The notes beneath the pieces are model-generated. The model was not told the origin of the DNA. It made no database searches and saw nothing but the letters and a program-made list of their open reading frames with translations. Below are positions 45,720 to 55,009 of a DNA stretch of 64,000 nucleotides, one piece after another (position 1 is the stretch's first letter; each line of letters starts with the position of its first letter). This DNA comes from Thioclava sp. GXIMD2076 (lineage in GTDB: Bacteria; Pseudomonadota; Alphaproteobacteria; Rhodobacterales; Rhodobacteraceae). The translations under genes were made by a program, and so were the position numbers. The stretch is from contig NZ_CP149932.1 of the NCBI RefSeq assembly GCF_037949795.1, forward strand, positions 1 to 64,000. Direction: 5' to 3'.

Positions 45720-47546
45720 ATGACACTTCATCTCAAAACCCCCGTCATGGATGCGAATGCCACCGCAGGGACCGGCAAGTTCGGCGCCCTGCCCGAATGG
45801 GACCTGAGCGACCTCTATCCCGCACCGGATAGCCCCGAATATGCCGCCGATATGGCCAAGGTCGAAAAGGACTGCGCGAGTTTCGCCGCCGATTATGAGG
45901 GCAAACTGGCCGCACTTTCGGGCGCGGAAATGGCCGAGTGTATCCGCCGCTACGAAGAGATCGAGACCACTGCCGGACGTATCATGTCCTATGTCGGCCT
46001 ACGCTATTACCAGAACACGGTCGATCCCGATCGCGCCAAGATGATGTCGGACGCGCAGGACAAGATCACCGCCTACACCACGCCTCTGGTGTTCTTCAGC
46101 CTCGAGTTCAACCGCATCGAGGACGAGACCTACAAGGCACAATTCGCCGATGCCGGCGCCGCGCGCTATAAGCCGGTTTTTGACCGTATGCGGGCGATGA
46201 AACCCTATCAGCTCTCGGACGAGCTGGAGAAATTCCTGCATGACCAGTCGGTTGTGGGATCGGCTGCGTGGAACCGCCTGTTTGACGAGACCACCGCCGC
46301 GCTGGAATTCACGGTGAATGGTGAGGCGCTGAACCTCGAATCGACCACCACGCTTCTGGCCGATCATGATCGGGCCACCCGCGAGGCGGCCGCGCGCGAG
46401 CTGGCGCGTGTGTTCGGTGCCAATATCAAGCTCTTCGCCCGTGTGCACAACACGCTGGCCAAAGAGAAGGAGATCGAGGACCGCTGGCGCAAGATGCCGT
46501 CGGCCCAGGCCGCGCGTCATCTCTCCAACCATGTCGAACCCGAGGTCGTCGAGGCGCTGCGTAACGCGGTTGTGGCCGCCTATCCCAAGCTCTCGCACCG
46601 TTATTATGCGCTCAAGGCCAAATGGATGGGCCTCGACAAACTGCAGGTCTGGGACCGTAACGCGCCCTTGCCGATCGAGGCTCCGCGCGATGTGCAATGG
46701 TCCGAGGCCCGCGCGATTGTCGATGAGGCCTACGGCGCCTTCGACCCGCGCATGGCCGAGCTCGCCAAGCCCTTCTTCGAGCGCGGCTGGATTGATGCCG
46801 GCGTCAAACCGGGCAAGGCTCCGGGGGCGTTCGCGCATCCGACGGTGACCACCGTCCACCCCTATGTGATGCTCAACTACCTCGGCAAACCGCGCGATGT
46901 GATGACGCTGGCCCATGAGCTGGGCCATGGCGTGCACCAATGTCTGGCCGCCGGTCAGGGCGAGATGCTGGCTTCGACGCCGCTCACATTGGCCGAGACG
47001 GCCTCGGTCTTCGGCGAGATGCTGACCTTCCGCAAGATGCTCGAAAAGGCCAAAACGCCTGCCGAGCGCAAAGTGCTGCTGGCTGGCAAGGTCGAGGACA
47101 TGATCAACACGGTCGTGCGCCAGATCGCCTTCTATGATTTCGAGTGCAAGCTCCACGCCGCGCGGCGCGAGGGCGAGATGACGCCCGACCAGATCAACGC
47201 GCTGTGGATGTCGGTGCAGGGCGAGTCGCTCGGTCCGGCCTTCGAGTTCATGGACGGATACGAGACCTTCTGGACCTATATCCCCCATTTCGTCCACTCG
47301 CCCTTCTATGTTTATGCCTATGCCTTTGGCGACGGGCTGGTGAACGCGCTTTACGCCACCTATGAGGGCGGGCTTGACGGCTTCCAGGAGAAATATTTCG
47401 ACATGCTCAAGGCGGGCGGCTCGAAACATCACAAGGAGCTGCTGGCCCCCTTCGGCCTCGACGCCTCGGACCCTGCCTTCTGGGACAAGGGCCTGTCGAT
47501 GATCGCGGGCTTCATCGACGAGCTGGAAGCGATGGAAGAAGCCTGA
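45720..47546 (+). CDS. pepF: Oligoendopeptidase F (M3 metallopeptidase)
   Basis: A 608-residue cytoplasmic zinc peptidase that degrades oligopeptides. The zinc motif is AHELGHGVHQ with His399, Glu400 and His403; the third ligand is the downstream glutamate in LAETASVFGEML. The N-terminal LPEWDLSDLYPAPDSPE block and the C-terminal FVHSPFYVYAYAFGD block are typical of PepF. Two adjacent ATGs follow AAGAGG; the second has the better spacing. Divergent from the Anbu operon, which also deals with peptide metabolism, but separated by 390 bases. Confidence 0.95.
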   Translation: MTLHLKTPVMDANATAGTGKFGALPEWDLSDLYPAPDSPEYAADMAKVEKDCASFAADYEGKLAALSGAEMAECIRRYEEIETTAGRIMSYVGLRYYQNTVDPDRAKMMSDAQDKITAYTTPLVFFSLEFNRIEDETYKAQFADAGAARYKPVFDRMRAMKPYQLSDELEKFLHDQSVVGSAAWNRLFDETTAALEFTVNGEALNLESTTTLLADHDRATREAAARELARVFGANIKLFARVHNTLAKEKEIEDRWRKMPSAQAARHLSNHVEPEVVEALRNAVVAAYPKLSHRYYALKAKWMGLDKLQVWDRNAPLPIEAPRDVQWSEARAIVDEAYGAFDPRMAELAKPFFERGWIDAGVKPGKAPGAFAHPTVTTVHPYVMLNYLGKPRDVMTLAHELGHGVHQCLAAGQGEMLASTPLTLAETASVFGEMLTFRKMLEKAKTPAERKVLLAGKVEDMINTVVRQIAFYDFECKLHAARREGEMTPDQINALWMSVQGESLGPAFEFMDGYETFWTYIPHFVHSPFYVYAYAFGDGLVNALYATYEGGLDGFQEKYFDMLKAGGSKHHKELLAPFGLDASDPAFWDKGLSMIAGFIDELEAMEEA

Positions 47547-47551
47547 AACTC

Positions 47552-47578
47552 AAAAGCCGCCCCAAGGGGCGGCTTTTT
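47552..47578. terminator. Bidirectional terminator between pepF and pgeF
   Basis: AAAAGCCGCCCC-AA-GGGGCGGCTTTTT: a 12-bp stem with U-tracts on both strands between two convergent genes. Confidence 0.93.
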
Positions 47579-47596
47579 CTTTGAGCCTGCAAACGG

Positions 47597-48370
47597 TTAC
47601 AGGCGGATCGTCGAGATAAGCCGCCCGTAATCGGCCTCTTTGGCATGGGTGGTGCGGCGGAAGGAATAGAAGCGGTCCGGCTCGGCATAGGTGCAGCGCC
47701 CGATCCATTCGGCCTGCCCCACGCCCGCGTCGCGCAGCCGCTGAAGCCCGAAGGACGGCAGATCGAACATCGGGCGGCCATTGGGACCACCGGCGAAGAA
47801 GCGGCTATAGGCAGGATCTTTCATCAGGAAGGTCTCCATGAACTCCTCGCCCACCTCATAGGCCGCCTGACTGATGCAGGGCCCGATCACCGCGCAGATG
47901 CGTCCGCGCTCGGCGCCAAGGGTCTCCATCGCCTCTACGGTCGCCTCCAGCACCCCGCCCAAAGCGCCTTTCCAACCCGCATGGGCGGCGCCGATCACGC
48001 CGGCCTCGGGGTCGGAAAACAGCACAGGCTGGCAATCCGCCGTCAACACCGACAGCACCACACCGGGCGTTTTTGTCACCAGCCCGTCAGCTTCCGGTGC
48101 GGGCTGCGCGGGATCTTCAACCACGGCAGCCAGTGCCGAATGGACCTGCCGCATCGAGGCGAGCTGGGCGGGCTCGGCCTCCATTGCCTCGGCCACACGC
48201 GCACGGTTCACCTCGACCGCCGAACTCAGATCGCTCGAGGCCACACCACAATTGAGCCCCGAGAAAATCCCCGAGGACGCCCCGCCCTTTCGGGTAAAGA
48301 AGCCATGCCGGACGGGGCGCAGCAATGGGGACGTCAGGATTTCGAGCGTGGTGGCCATCGTATCTGTCAT
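47597..48370 (-). CDS. pgeF: Multicopper polyphenol oxidase-like / purine nucleoside phosphorylase-type PgeF
   Basis: A 257-residue protein of the YfiH/LACC1 family, long annotated as laccase or peptidoglycan editing factor and more recently linked to purine nucleoside phosphorylase/deaminase activity. Metal-binding family motifs are MRQVHSALAAVV (His), LTADCQPVLF (Cys) and GAAHAGWKGALGGV (His), with IGPCISQAAYEVG. The start could be the annotated ATG or the ATG four codons later. It is the first gene downstream of a MidA-type methyltransferase and lgt on the same strand, an arrangement common in alphaproteobacteria. Confidence 0.92.
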   Translation of the reverse strand: MTDTMATTLEILTSPLLRPVRHGFFTRKGGASSGIFSGLNCGVASSDLSSAVEVNRARVAEAMEAEPAQLASMRQVHSALAAVVEDPAQPAPEADGLVTKTPGVVLSVLTADCQPVLFSDPEAGVIGAAHAGWKGALGGVLEATVEAMETLGAERGRICAVIGPCISQAAYEVGEEFMETFLMKDPAYSRFFAGGPNGRPMFDLPSFGLQRLRDAGVGQAEWIGRCTYAEPDRFYSFRRTTHAKEADYGRLISTIRL

Positions 48371-48438
48371 CTTCTTCAGCTTCTATTGGAACTCGGACAT
48401 ACAAACCCCGCCCTCGGGCGGCAGGCTTTACCGGCAGA

Positions 48439-49518
48439 TCATCCGGCGGGCGCAAATCCCGGCGGCATCGGCGCGCCCTGCGGGACAAAGGCAAGCGCCT
48501 TGAACAGCTGACCCATTTCAGAGGGGTGGGTCAAGCGGCGATGCGCGGCAATATGGTCCTCGAGCGCCGCGTCACTCAGCTTCCCCGCCAATGCCTGTGC
48601 CCGCTGGGTGATGCCGAGACGTTCCAGCAGCACGCCCTGCGCCGTCATCTCGCTGACCGCCAAACCTGCCGCAACGGCCGCCTGTGCCAGAGGCTCGAAA
48701 TCCACATGCGCGGTCAGATCCGCCTGACCCGGACAGGCGAAGGGATCAACCGGCTCATGCTTCTCAAGCGCTTGAAATGTATCGCCCAAACTACGCCAGC
48801 CGCCGTAATCGACAAAGATCGCCATGCCGCCATGCCGCACCCGCGCGGCCACCGCCTCGACCACGGGCACGGCCTGCGGACAGATCTCGACGATATCGCC
48901 CGGACGGGTCAGGGCAAAACGCGGCTCGAGCAGCGCAAGGCGGGTCGCGGGCGAAAGCCCCGCGCGCAGGGTATCGTCCTCGGCCCCGACCTGCGTCTCG
49001 GCCCAGCCCGTCTCGGTGCGCGTAAACTGCCGGATCGGCAGGGCATCGATGAATTCATTGGCCACGAAAAAGAGAGGCGCCGTTTCGGGAAGGTCTTCGA
49101 CCCTCTCGCACCACGTCACCTGATGGTGCTCGAGCGTTTTCGCCTGCACCTCGCGCAGGGTGGGTGAGGCCTCGACCAGATGGATATCGGCGGCCTCCAG
49201 CATCCCCGGCACACGGGCCAGAACCCGCAGGATATCGGCCATCAGTGTGCCGCGTCCCGGTCCCGCCTCGGCCAGCGTGAAACACGCAGGCGCCCCCTGA
49301 TCCATCCAGACCTGCGCCAGACACAGGCCCAGCATCTCGCCAAAAAGCTGACTGATCTCGGGCGCGGTAATGAAATCGCCCGCCTGCCCGAAAGGATCAC
49401 GGGTCGCGTAATAGCCCGCCTGCGGGTCCAGAAGACAGGCCGCCATATAGTGATCGAGCCGCATCGGACCATCCGCACGGATCGCCGCAAGCAGCCGCGA
49501 TTTCAGATCCCCGCTCAC
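48439..49518 (-). CDS. SAM-dependent methyltransferase, MidA/NDUFAF7 family
   Basis: A 359-residue class I methyltransferase related to human NDUFAF7, which methylates an arginine of complex I subunit NDUFS2. Motif I is FTLAEAGPGRGTLMADILR, preceded by GYYATRDPFGQAGDFITAPEISQLFG, the DUF185 signature. The start is the GTG at 49518, which overlaps the lgt stop (GTGA) and gives VSGDLKSRLLAAI; a longer open frame through lgt is spurious. In alphaproteobacteria the bacterial homologue probably also acts on complex I, but this is inferred. Confidence 0.9.
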   Translation of the reverse strand: MSGDLKSRLLAAIRADGPMRLDHYMAACLLDPQAGYYATRDPFGQAGDFITAPEISQLFGEMLGLCLAQVWMDQGAPACFTLAEAGPGRGTLMADILRVLARVPGMLEAADIHLVEASPTLREVQAKTLEHHQVTWCERVEDLPETAPLFFVANEFIDALPIRQFTRTETGWAETQVGAEDDTLRAGLSPATRLALLEPRFALTRPGDIVEICPQAVPVVEAVAARVRHGGMAIFVDYGGWRSLGDTFQALEKHEPVDPFACPGQADLTAHVDFEPLAQAAVAAGLAVSEMTAQGVLLERLGITQRAQALAGKLSDAALEDHIAAHRRLTHPSEMGQLFKALAFVPQGAPMPPGFAPAG

Positions 49519-50417
49519 GCAGTCCCCACCTTGGGCCTGCGCAGCGCCCGTATCAGGATTGCGAGCCCGATGATGATCATCGGCAGCGACAGGACCTGCC
49601 CCATCGACAGACCGAACTGGCCCAGTTGCACCACATAGCCCATCGGGTTGGTGGCGGTCACGAATTGCGGATCGGCCTGACGGAACAGTTCGACAAAGGC
49701 ACGCGAAAGGCCATAGCCCATCAGGAAGATGCCAAAGGCCGCCCCCGGACGGCGCAACAGCCCGCGCGAGACCAGCACCCACAGAAGCAGCCCCAGCACG
49801 ATCCCTTCAAGGCCGCCTTCATAAAGCTGCGAGGGGTGACGGGCGCACATGCCGTCCACCTGTCCCGCGATCCCCAGACAGGTCTGCGCGGCCTCCCCCG
49901 GAAAGATCACGCCCCATGGCACATCGGTCGGATGCCCCCAGAGTTCGGGCTTGATGAAATTGGCGATCCGGCCCAACAGAAGCCCGATCGGTGCCACCAC
50001 CGCGGCGGCATCCCCCACCGACCAGACTGGCAGGTTATGGCGGCGACAATAGAACCAGACCGCGATCACGGTGCCGAGGAACCCGCCATGGAAGGACATA
50101 CCCCCCTTCCACACCATCACGATTTCAAGCGGGTGGCTCAGATACCATGCGGGTTCGTAAAACAGCACAAAGCCCAGCCGTCCACCGAGAATGACCCCCA
50201 CGATCACCCATGTCAGCAGGTCTTCCACCTGTTTGGCGGGCATCGGCGCCTGACCGCCCCAGAGGGTTGGCGCCTTCATCAGACGCATGATGATGAACCA
50301 CCCCGCCAACAGCCCCGCGATATAGGCCAGCGCATACCAGCGGATAGGCAGATCCAGCACCGGTATGACAAAGGCATTCGGGTCGATCTGCGGAAATGCA
50401 ATCGCCAGTGGCAGCAT
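49515..50417 (-). CDS. lgt: Prolipoprotein diacylglyceryl transferase Lgt
   Basis: A 300-residue inner-membrane enzyme that adds diacylglycerol to the lipobox cysteine of prolipoproteins. Seven hydrophobic segments; family signature GRIANFIKPELWGHPTDVPWG (about residues 141-161), GGRLGFVLFYEP and the catalytic-region HPSQLYEGGLEG. The start follows AGGAGACAGCCCG and gives MLPLAIAFPQIDP. It is coupled to the MidA-type methyltransferase by GTGA. Substrates may include the predicted lipoprotein at 56497. Confidence 0.96.
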   Translation of the reverse strand: MLPLAIAFPQIDPNAFVIPVLDLPIRWYALAYIAGLLAGWFIIMRLMKAPTLWGGQAPMPAKQVEDLLTWVIVGVILGGRLGFVLFYEPAWYLSHPLEIVMVWKGGMSFHGGFLGTVIAVWFYCRRHNLPVWSVGDAAAVVAPIGLLLGRIANFIKPELWGHPTDVPWGVIFPGEAAQTCLGIAGQVDGMCARHPSQLYEGGLEGIVLGLLLWVLVSRGLLRRPGAAFGIFLMGYGLSRAFVELFRQADPQFVTATNPMGYVVQLGQFGLSMGQVLSLPMIIIGLAILIRALRRPKVGTA

Positions 50418-50654
50418 CGGGCTGTCTCCTTGGAAGGGCCGCGAACGGGGCCGTGAAATCGTTGTCGCGCGATGGCCGGAGAAAGCCTTCCCCGCCACCG
50501 GAAGTCAAGCCGTGGAGGCGGCAATCTGGCGGCCCGCACTGGCTTGTCAGGGAGCGGGCCGCACTGCGGCGCCGCGCTCGGGACTTGTCAGCGGGGGTGC
50601 AAACCCTCATATATGAGGCAACTGAAAGCCCTAGCCCGAGGATGGGAAGAGATC

Positions 50655-50897
50655 ATGACCGCGCCCAACAAACTCTTTGACGAGATGTCCAAGCTGATGA
50701 CCAATGCAATGGGTGTTGCTCAAGGCGCCCGCACCGAGGCCGAGACGGCGATGAAATCGTGGATGGACCGCTGGCTGGCCGAACGCGACTTCGTGACCCG
50801 TGAGGAATTCGATGCTGTCAAAGCGATGGCCACCAAGGCCCGTGAGGAGAACGAGGCACTCAAAGCCCGTCTGGACGCGCTCGAAACCAAGGGCTGA
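50655..50897 (+). CDS. ubiK: UbiK-type accessory factor (BMFP family)
   Basis: An 80-residue protein of the BMFP/UbiK family, needed for efficient aerobic ubiquinone synthesis. It consists of an amphipathic N-terminal helix (NKLFDEMSKLMTNAMG), the conserved DFVTREEFDAVKAMATKA block and a C-terminal coiled coil (REENEALKARLDALE). The start is the ATG after a GAAGAGATC site, which gives the normal size; the long upstream frame has no support. The 237 bases between it and lgt are non-coding and hold the divergent promoters. Confidence 0.9.
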   Translation: MTAPNKLFDEMSKLMTNAMGVAQGARTEAETAMKSWMDRWLAERDFVTREEFDAVKAMATKAREENEALKARLDALETKG

Positions 50898-50916
50898 GCC
50901 ACGCGCTGCATGAGTC

Positions 50917-50943
50917 AAAAAGGGGGCCATGTGCCCCCTTTTT
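50917..50943. terminator. Bidirectional terminator between ubiK and nudix gene
   Basis: AAAAAGGGGGC-CATGT-GCCCCCTTTTT stem-loop with U-tracts on both strands, between convergent genes. Confidence 0.92.
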
Positions 50944-50955
50944 CATGGCCGTGTT

Positions 50956-51375
50956 TCATCCCCGTGCGGCCCGCGCCTTTTGCAAAAGCGTGGTCACGCC
51001 CGCACTCATCGCCAATGCACCGGCCTCGATCTCGGCAAAAGGCACCATCCGCGCCTCCATCGCATCATCGCCCGCCACGGGCTGCGGGTCATCGGCACGG
51101 CAGGCGATCGCCACCAAATAGTAATGCCATGCCACAGCGCCCGCCGCGTCCCGCGTGATGAAATCACCCGCATCGATTTGCGACCCTGCCCGCGCCACAA
51201 CGCCGGTTTCCTCCCGAAGCTCGCGCGTTGCTGCCTGAGCCACCGTCTCGCCCCAATCGACCTTCCCGCCCGGAAACCCCCAGAGCCCCGCATCGGGCGG
51301 GTTACGGCGGCGCACCAGAAGCGCATGGGTCTGGGTGAGACAGACCGCGAGAACGCCCAGCCGCGGCTCGGTCAT
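50956..51375 (-). CDS. NUDIX hydrolase
   Basis: A 139-residue nucleoside-diphosphate-linked hydrolase. The Nudix box is complete: [17 protein letters not shown] followed by LREETGV, matching Gx5Ex7REUxEExGU. The preceding [17 protein letters not shown] is typical of ADP-ribose or mutT-like subfamilies, and the substrate cannot be told from sequence. It is coupled to the upstream single-pass membrane protein gene by a four-base overlap. Confidence 0.93.
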   Translation of the reverse strand: MTEPRLGVLAVCLTQTHALLVRRRNPPDAGLWGFPGGKVDWGETVAQAATRELREETGVVARAGSQIDAGDFITRDAAGAVAWHYYLVAIACRADDPQPVAGDDAMEARMVPFAEIEAGALAMSAGVTTLLQKARAARG

Positions 51376-51683
51376 GGGGCGCTCAGCCGCGTCTGGCCGG
51401 TGAGGCGCCCCGATACCGAATAGGCCAGAACACGACCATCCTCGGTCACCACGATGATCCGGTCGGGCTGCATCGTGACCGAGGCCGCCTTGGTCCCTTC
51501 GGGCAGTGAAATCGTCTCTGGCAGGGTCAGCTTATTCTCGCTCGGTTGATTGAAGCGGATGACAAGCAGCGTCACGATGGTTAGAAGGCCCGCAATCATG
51601 GTGACGGCAAGGGCTGTCACCAGCCATTTGAGAAAGCGCAGCTCTGGCAAGGGCGCGTCGGGATCGGAGATCGGATCGGACAT
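51372..51683 (-). CDS. Single-pass membrane protein, DUF6476-like
   Basis: A 103-residue protein of unknown function found, as I recall, in Rhodobacterales. It has a short acidic N-terminus ([16 protein letters not shown]), one membrane helix at about residues 20-43 ([23 protein letters not shown]) and a beta-rich C-terminal domain ([23 protein letters not shown]). Its start codon overlaps that of the divergent rluD by two bases (CATG), so the two 5' leaders overlap each other's coding sequence. It is followed by the NUDIX gene through ATGA. Confidence 0.8.
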   Translation of the reverse strand: MSDPISDPDAPLPELRFLKWLVTALAVTMIAGLLTIVTLLVIRFNQPSENKLTLPETISLPEGTKAASVTMQPDRIIVVTEDGRVLAYSVSGRLTGQTRLSAP

Positions 51684-52713
51684 GGAACAGCGTATCCTTC
51701 GCATCGAAATCGGGGAAGAGCCCCCTGCCGACCGTCTTGATAAGGCTTTGAGCGCACTTGTGCCAGAAGAAGAAAACCTCTCGCGTTCGCGGTTGGCGAA
51801 ACTGATCGCCGATGGCGCGGTCACCCGCGAGGGCGTGGCGGTGACCGAACAGAAGACCAAGGTCGCGGCAGGCGAGGTCTACGAGATCACCGTGGAGGCC
51901 TCGCGCGAGGTCGAGACCGTGGCGCAGAAGATCGATCTGGAGATCCTGTGGGAAGATGACGATCTGATCGTCATCAACAAGCCCGCCGGCATGGTGGTCC
52001 ACCCCGCCCCCGGCACGCCCGATGGCACGCTGGTCAATGCGCTTTTGCACCATTTCGGTGGCAATCTGTCGGGGATTGGCGGCGAGAAGCGCCCGGGTAT
52101 CGTGCACCGGATCGACAAGGAGACCTCGGGCCTCCTCGTGGTGGCGAAATCGGATGCCGCCCATCACGGGCTCGCCAAGCAGTTCGAGAAGCATACCGTG
52201 CACCGCCACTATATGGCCGTGTGTCACGGGGTGCCCTCGGCGGCCGATCCGCGCCTGCGCGGCACCAAGGGTGTGAATTTCGAACAGGGCGGCGTGCTCA
52301 AGATCACCTCCCAGCTCGCGCGCCACAAAACCGACCGCCAGAAACAGGCTGTATGCTTTGACGGCGGGCGCCATGCGGTAACGCGGGCACGCACGGTCGA
52401 GGACCTACAGGGCGTTGCCGCGCTGATCGATTGCTGGCTCGAGACGGGGCGCACCCACCAGATCCGTGTGCATATGGCGCATGCGGGCCACGGGCTGATC
52501 GGCGATCCGGTCTATGGCGGGCGGCGCAAGCTGCCGAAATCGCTGGGCGAGGCAGCCATCGATGCGGCGGCGAATTTCCCGCGTCAGGCGCTGCATGCCG
52601 CCACCTTGGGCTTTGTCCATCCGGTGACGGGCGAGGAGCTGGAATTTTCTTCGCCGCTGCCCGATGACATGGAACAGCTACTGACCGCGCTCCGCGGAAA
52701 TGTTTCAATCTGA
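51682..52713 (+). CDS. rluD: 23S rRNA pseudouridine synthase RluD family
   Basis: A 343-residue enzyme with an N-terminal S4 domain (DRLDKALSALVPEEENLSRSR, residues about 17-75) and a RluA-type catalytic domain with Asp145 in HRIDKETSGLLV as nucleophile, plus ETGRTHQIRVHMAHAGHGLIGDP. It is expected to convert U1911, U1915 and U1917 of helix 69 to pseudouridine. The start ATG shares two bases with the divergent membrane-protein gene; an earlier in-frame ATG would lie inside that gene. It is followed by rpoH. Confidence 0.95.
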   Translation: MEQRILRIEIGEEPPADRLDKALSALVPEEENLSRSRLAKLIADGAVTREGVAVTEQKTKVAAGEVYEITVEASREVETVAQKIDLEILWEDDDLIVINKPAGMVVHPAPGTPDGTLVNALLHHFGGNLSGIGGEKRPGIVHRIDKETSGLLVVAKSDAAHHGLAKQFEKHTVHRHYMAVCHGVPSAADPRLRGTKGVNFEQGGVLKITSQLARHKTDRQKQAVCFDGGRHAVTRARTVEDLQGVAALIDCWLETGRTHQIRVHMAHAGHGLIGDPVYGGRRKLPKSLGEAAIDAAANFPRQALHAATLGFVHPVTGEELEFSSPLPDDMEQLLTALRGNVSI

Positions 52714-52911
52714 ACCGATTGGTTCACTTAAACGTCACATGATGCGCCTTTCGCTTGCAAGCGGCGGGCGCATGTTCTTTTCTATTCCCCAGCCAAAGGT
52801 CATTTCGGACCCATCGCCGCCTTTACGCGTTAAGGTTTCTGAAACGACATCTTGTAACAGATGGCCCGCCTTCCCATATCGGGCCGTCAAGACGGAAAGA
52901 AAGGGGTTCAC

Positions 52912-53808
52912 ATGTCGAGTTATACCAACCTTCCAGCCCCAAGCCCTGAACAGGGGCTGAACCGCTATCTTCAGGAAATCCGCAAATTCCCCCTGCTGGA
53001 GCCCGAAGAAGAATATATGCTGGCCAAACGCTGGGTCGATCATCAGGACGCGGAATCCGCGCACAGGATGGTAACTTCACACCTGCGTCTGGCCGCCAAG
53101 ATCGCTATGGGCTATCGCGGCTATGGTCTGCCGCAGGCCGAGGTGATCTCGGAGGCGAATGTGGGCCTGATGCAGGCCGTGAAGCGCTTCGATCCCGAAA
53201 AGGGCTTCCGCCTTGCCACCTATGCAATGTGGTGGATCCGCGCGGCCATTCAGGAATATATCCTGCGTTCGTGGTCGCTGGTGAAGCTGGGCACGACCTC
53301 GGCGCAGAAGAAGCTGTTCTTCAACCTGCGCAAGGCCAAGTCCCGTATTGGTGCCTATGAGGATGGCGATATGCGGCCCGAGAATGTGGCCCAGATCGCC
53401 CATGACCTGAATGTGACCGAGGATGAGGTTATCTCGATGAACCGGCGCCTGTCGGGCTCGGATGCCTCGCTCAATGCACAGGTCGGCGCCTCGGAAGAGG
53501 GGGCCGCGCAATGGCAGGACTGGCTCGAGGACGAGGATGCCGATCAGGCCGAGGCCTATGCGGAAAGCGACGAGCTGAATACCCGCCGCGAGATGCTGAT
53601 GGGCGCCATGGATGTGCTCAACGACCGCGAGAAGGATATTCTCATGGAGCGCCGACTGCGCGAGGATCCGGTGACGCTCGAGGATCTCTCCGCGAAATAC
53701 GACGTCTCGCGGGAACGTATCCGCCAGATCGAGGTGCGCGCTTTCGAGAAGCTGCAAAAGCGCATGCGCGAACTGGCCGCCGAAAAGGGTATGAGCATTC
53801 CCGCCTGA
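52912..53808 (+). CDS. rpoH: Heat-shock sigma factor RpoH (sigma-32)
   Basis: A 298-residue group-3 sigma factor for heat-shock and, in Rhodobacter, also singlet-oxygen genes. Region 1.2 is NLPAPSPEQGLNRYLQEIRKFPLL, region 2.1-2.4 includes the RpoH box QKKLFFNLRKAK and LATYAMWWIRAAIQEYILRSWSLVK, and region 4 ends with the helix-turn-helix DVSRERIRQIEVRAFEKLQ. The start follows GAAAGAAAGGGG. A single rpoH is seen in this window; related species have two, and I cannot tell from sequence alone which paralogue this is. Confidence 0.96.
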   Translation: MSSYTNLPAPSPEQGLNRYLQEIRKFPLLEPEEEYMLAKRWVDHQDAESAHRMVTSHLRLAAKIAMGYRGYGLPQAEVISEANVGLMQAVKRFDPEKGFRLATYAMWWIRAAIQEYILRSWSLVKLGTTSAQKKLFFNLRKAKSRIGAYEDGDMRPENVAQIAHDLNVTEDEVISMNRRLSGSDASLNAQVGASEEGAAQWQDWLEDEDADQAEAYAESDELNTRREMLMGAMDVLNDREKDILMERRLREDPVTLEDLSAKYDVSRERIRQIEVRAFEKLQKRMRELAAEKGMSIPA

Positions 53809-53838
53809 TCCGGCCTGATCCGGCACGGGGCTTTCATT

Positions 53839-53868
53839 AAGCCGCGGCAGTCCCCTGCCGCGGCTTTT
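53839..53868. terminator. Bidirectional terminator between rpoH and UPF0173 gene
   Basis: AAGCCGCGGCAG-TCCC-CTGCCGCGGCTT hairpin followed by TTGT on the plus strand; the minus strand ends in CTTAATG, a weaker tract. It lies between convergent genes. Confidence 0.88.
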
Positions 53869-53871
53869 GTA

Positions 53872-54564
53872 TTAGAGTTCGATGGGCTTAAGCACTTCGG
53901 GCTCGATCACATCCACCCCCGGCAGGCCCTTGACCATTTCTTCCGCCGATTGCTCCAGAAGCGGGAAGGTCTTGTAATGGCACGGGATCACCGTCTTGAA
54001 ATCGAAGTATTTCCTGGCCGCCCAAGTGGCCGCTTTCATATCCATCGTAAAATGGCCGCCCGCGCAGAGAATACCGATATCGGGGGCGTGGTATTCGCCC
54101 ATCCAGGCCATATCGGCCATGATGTCGGTGTCGCCCGAGAAATAGATGCAGCGCCCCTCGCCCTTGATCATGAAGCCCGATTCGGTGCCGGTATAGATCG
54201 GGCCGTTCGGGCCATCCATGCTCGAGGAATGCGACGCATTGACCATGGTGACCTTGGCGCCGCCCAGATCGACGGTGCCGCCCTTGTTGAAGCCCATCGT
54301 CTCGATCCCCTCGGCCTCGGCCCAGTAGCTCGCAATATCGGCAATGCACACCACCGGAATGCCCAGCTCGCGCGCGATGGCCACGGTATCGGCGGAATGG
54401 TCCCCATGGCCGTGGCTCAGAAGGATATGGGTCGCCCCCGAGATGGCCTCGGCGCGGCTGCTCTCGGGGAAGGTCGGATTGCCCGCAAGCCAAGGGTCGA
54501 TCAGCAGGGTCGCGCCCTCGATCTCGAGACGGAAGCCGGAATGGCCGAGCCATGTGAGTTTCAT
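53872..54564 (-). CDS. UPF0173 metal-dependent hydrolase (metallo-beta-lactamase fold)
   Basis: A 230-residue MBL-fold hydrolase of the UPF0173 family (YtkL-like). The zinc-binding motif is SHGHGDHSAD (residues about 50-59), with FSGDTDI as the second aspartate motif and NASHSSSMDGP supplying another histidine. N-terminal MKLTWLGHSGFRLEIEG is the usual family start. The substrate is unknown. It is convergent with rpoH and divergent from gatC. Confidence 0.93.
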   Translation of the reverse strand: MKLTWLGHSGFRLEIEGATLLIDPWLAGNPTFPESSRAEAISGATHILLSHGHGDHSADTVAIARELGIPVVCIADIASYWAEAEGIETMGFNKGGTVDLGGAKVTMVNASHSSSMDGPNGPIYTGTESGFMIKGEGRCIYFSGDTDIMADMAWMGEYHAPDIGILCAGGHFTMDMKAATWAARKYFDFKTVIPCHYKTFPLLEQSAEEMVKGLPGVDVIEPEVLKPIEL

Positions 54565-54721
54565 GGTTTTCTCTCCTTTTCATGGGTCATCAGGAAGATT
54601 TCCTCCCAGACTGTAGGCGGCAGGGCGAGAAAGGGAAGAGCAAGCGCCCGATCGTGACCGCTTCTCCTTGAACGCGCGGGGTCTTGCCGCTAAACCCGTG
54701 CCAAATCCAGCGGAGAAACAT

Positions 54722-55009
54722 ATGTCCATCGACATCGATACCGCCCGCAAGGTGGCGCATCTGGCCCGCATCAAAGTGGCCGAAGACAATCTGCCCGAGC
54801 TGGCCTCGGATCTTTCCAACATGCTCAACCTCATGGAGCAGCTCACCGAGGTGGACGTCGAGGGCGTCGAGCCCATGACCTCCGTCAGCCCGCAGCGCCT
54901 CAAGCGCCGCGTCGATGAGGTGACCGATGGCAATTATCAGGACAAGATCCTCAAGAACGCCCCCGATGCCCGCGAGGGCTTCTTTGCCGTGCCGAAGGTG
55001 GTGGAATGA
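54722..55009 (+). CDS. gatC: Glutamyl-tRNA(Gln)/aspartyl-tRNA(Asn) amidotransferase subunit GatC
   Basis: A 95-residue GatC that stabilises GatA and links it to GatB. It begins [19 protein letters not shown] and ends with [12 protein letters not shown], as is standard. Its stop overlaps the gatA start by ATGA. The chosen ATG follows GGAGAAACAT; an upstream ATG adds 18 residues without support. gatB is not in the window. Confidence 0.97.
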   Translation: MSIDIDTARKVAHLARIKVAEDNLPELASDLSNMLNLMEQLTEVDVEGVEPMTSVSPQRLKRRVDEVTDGNYQDKILKNAPDAREGFFAVPKVVE

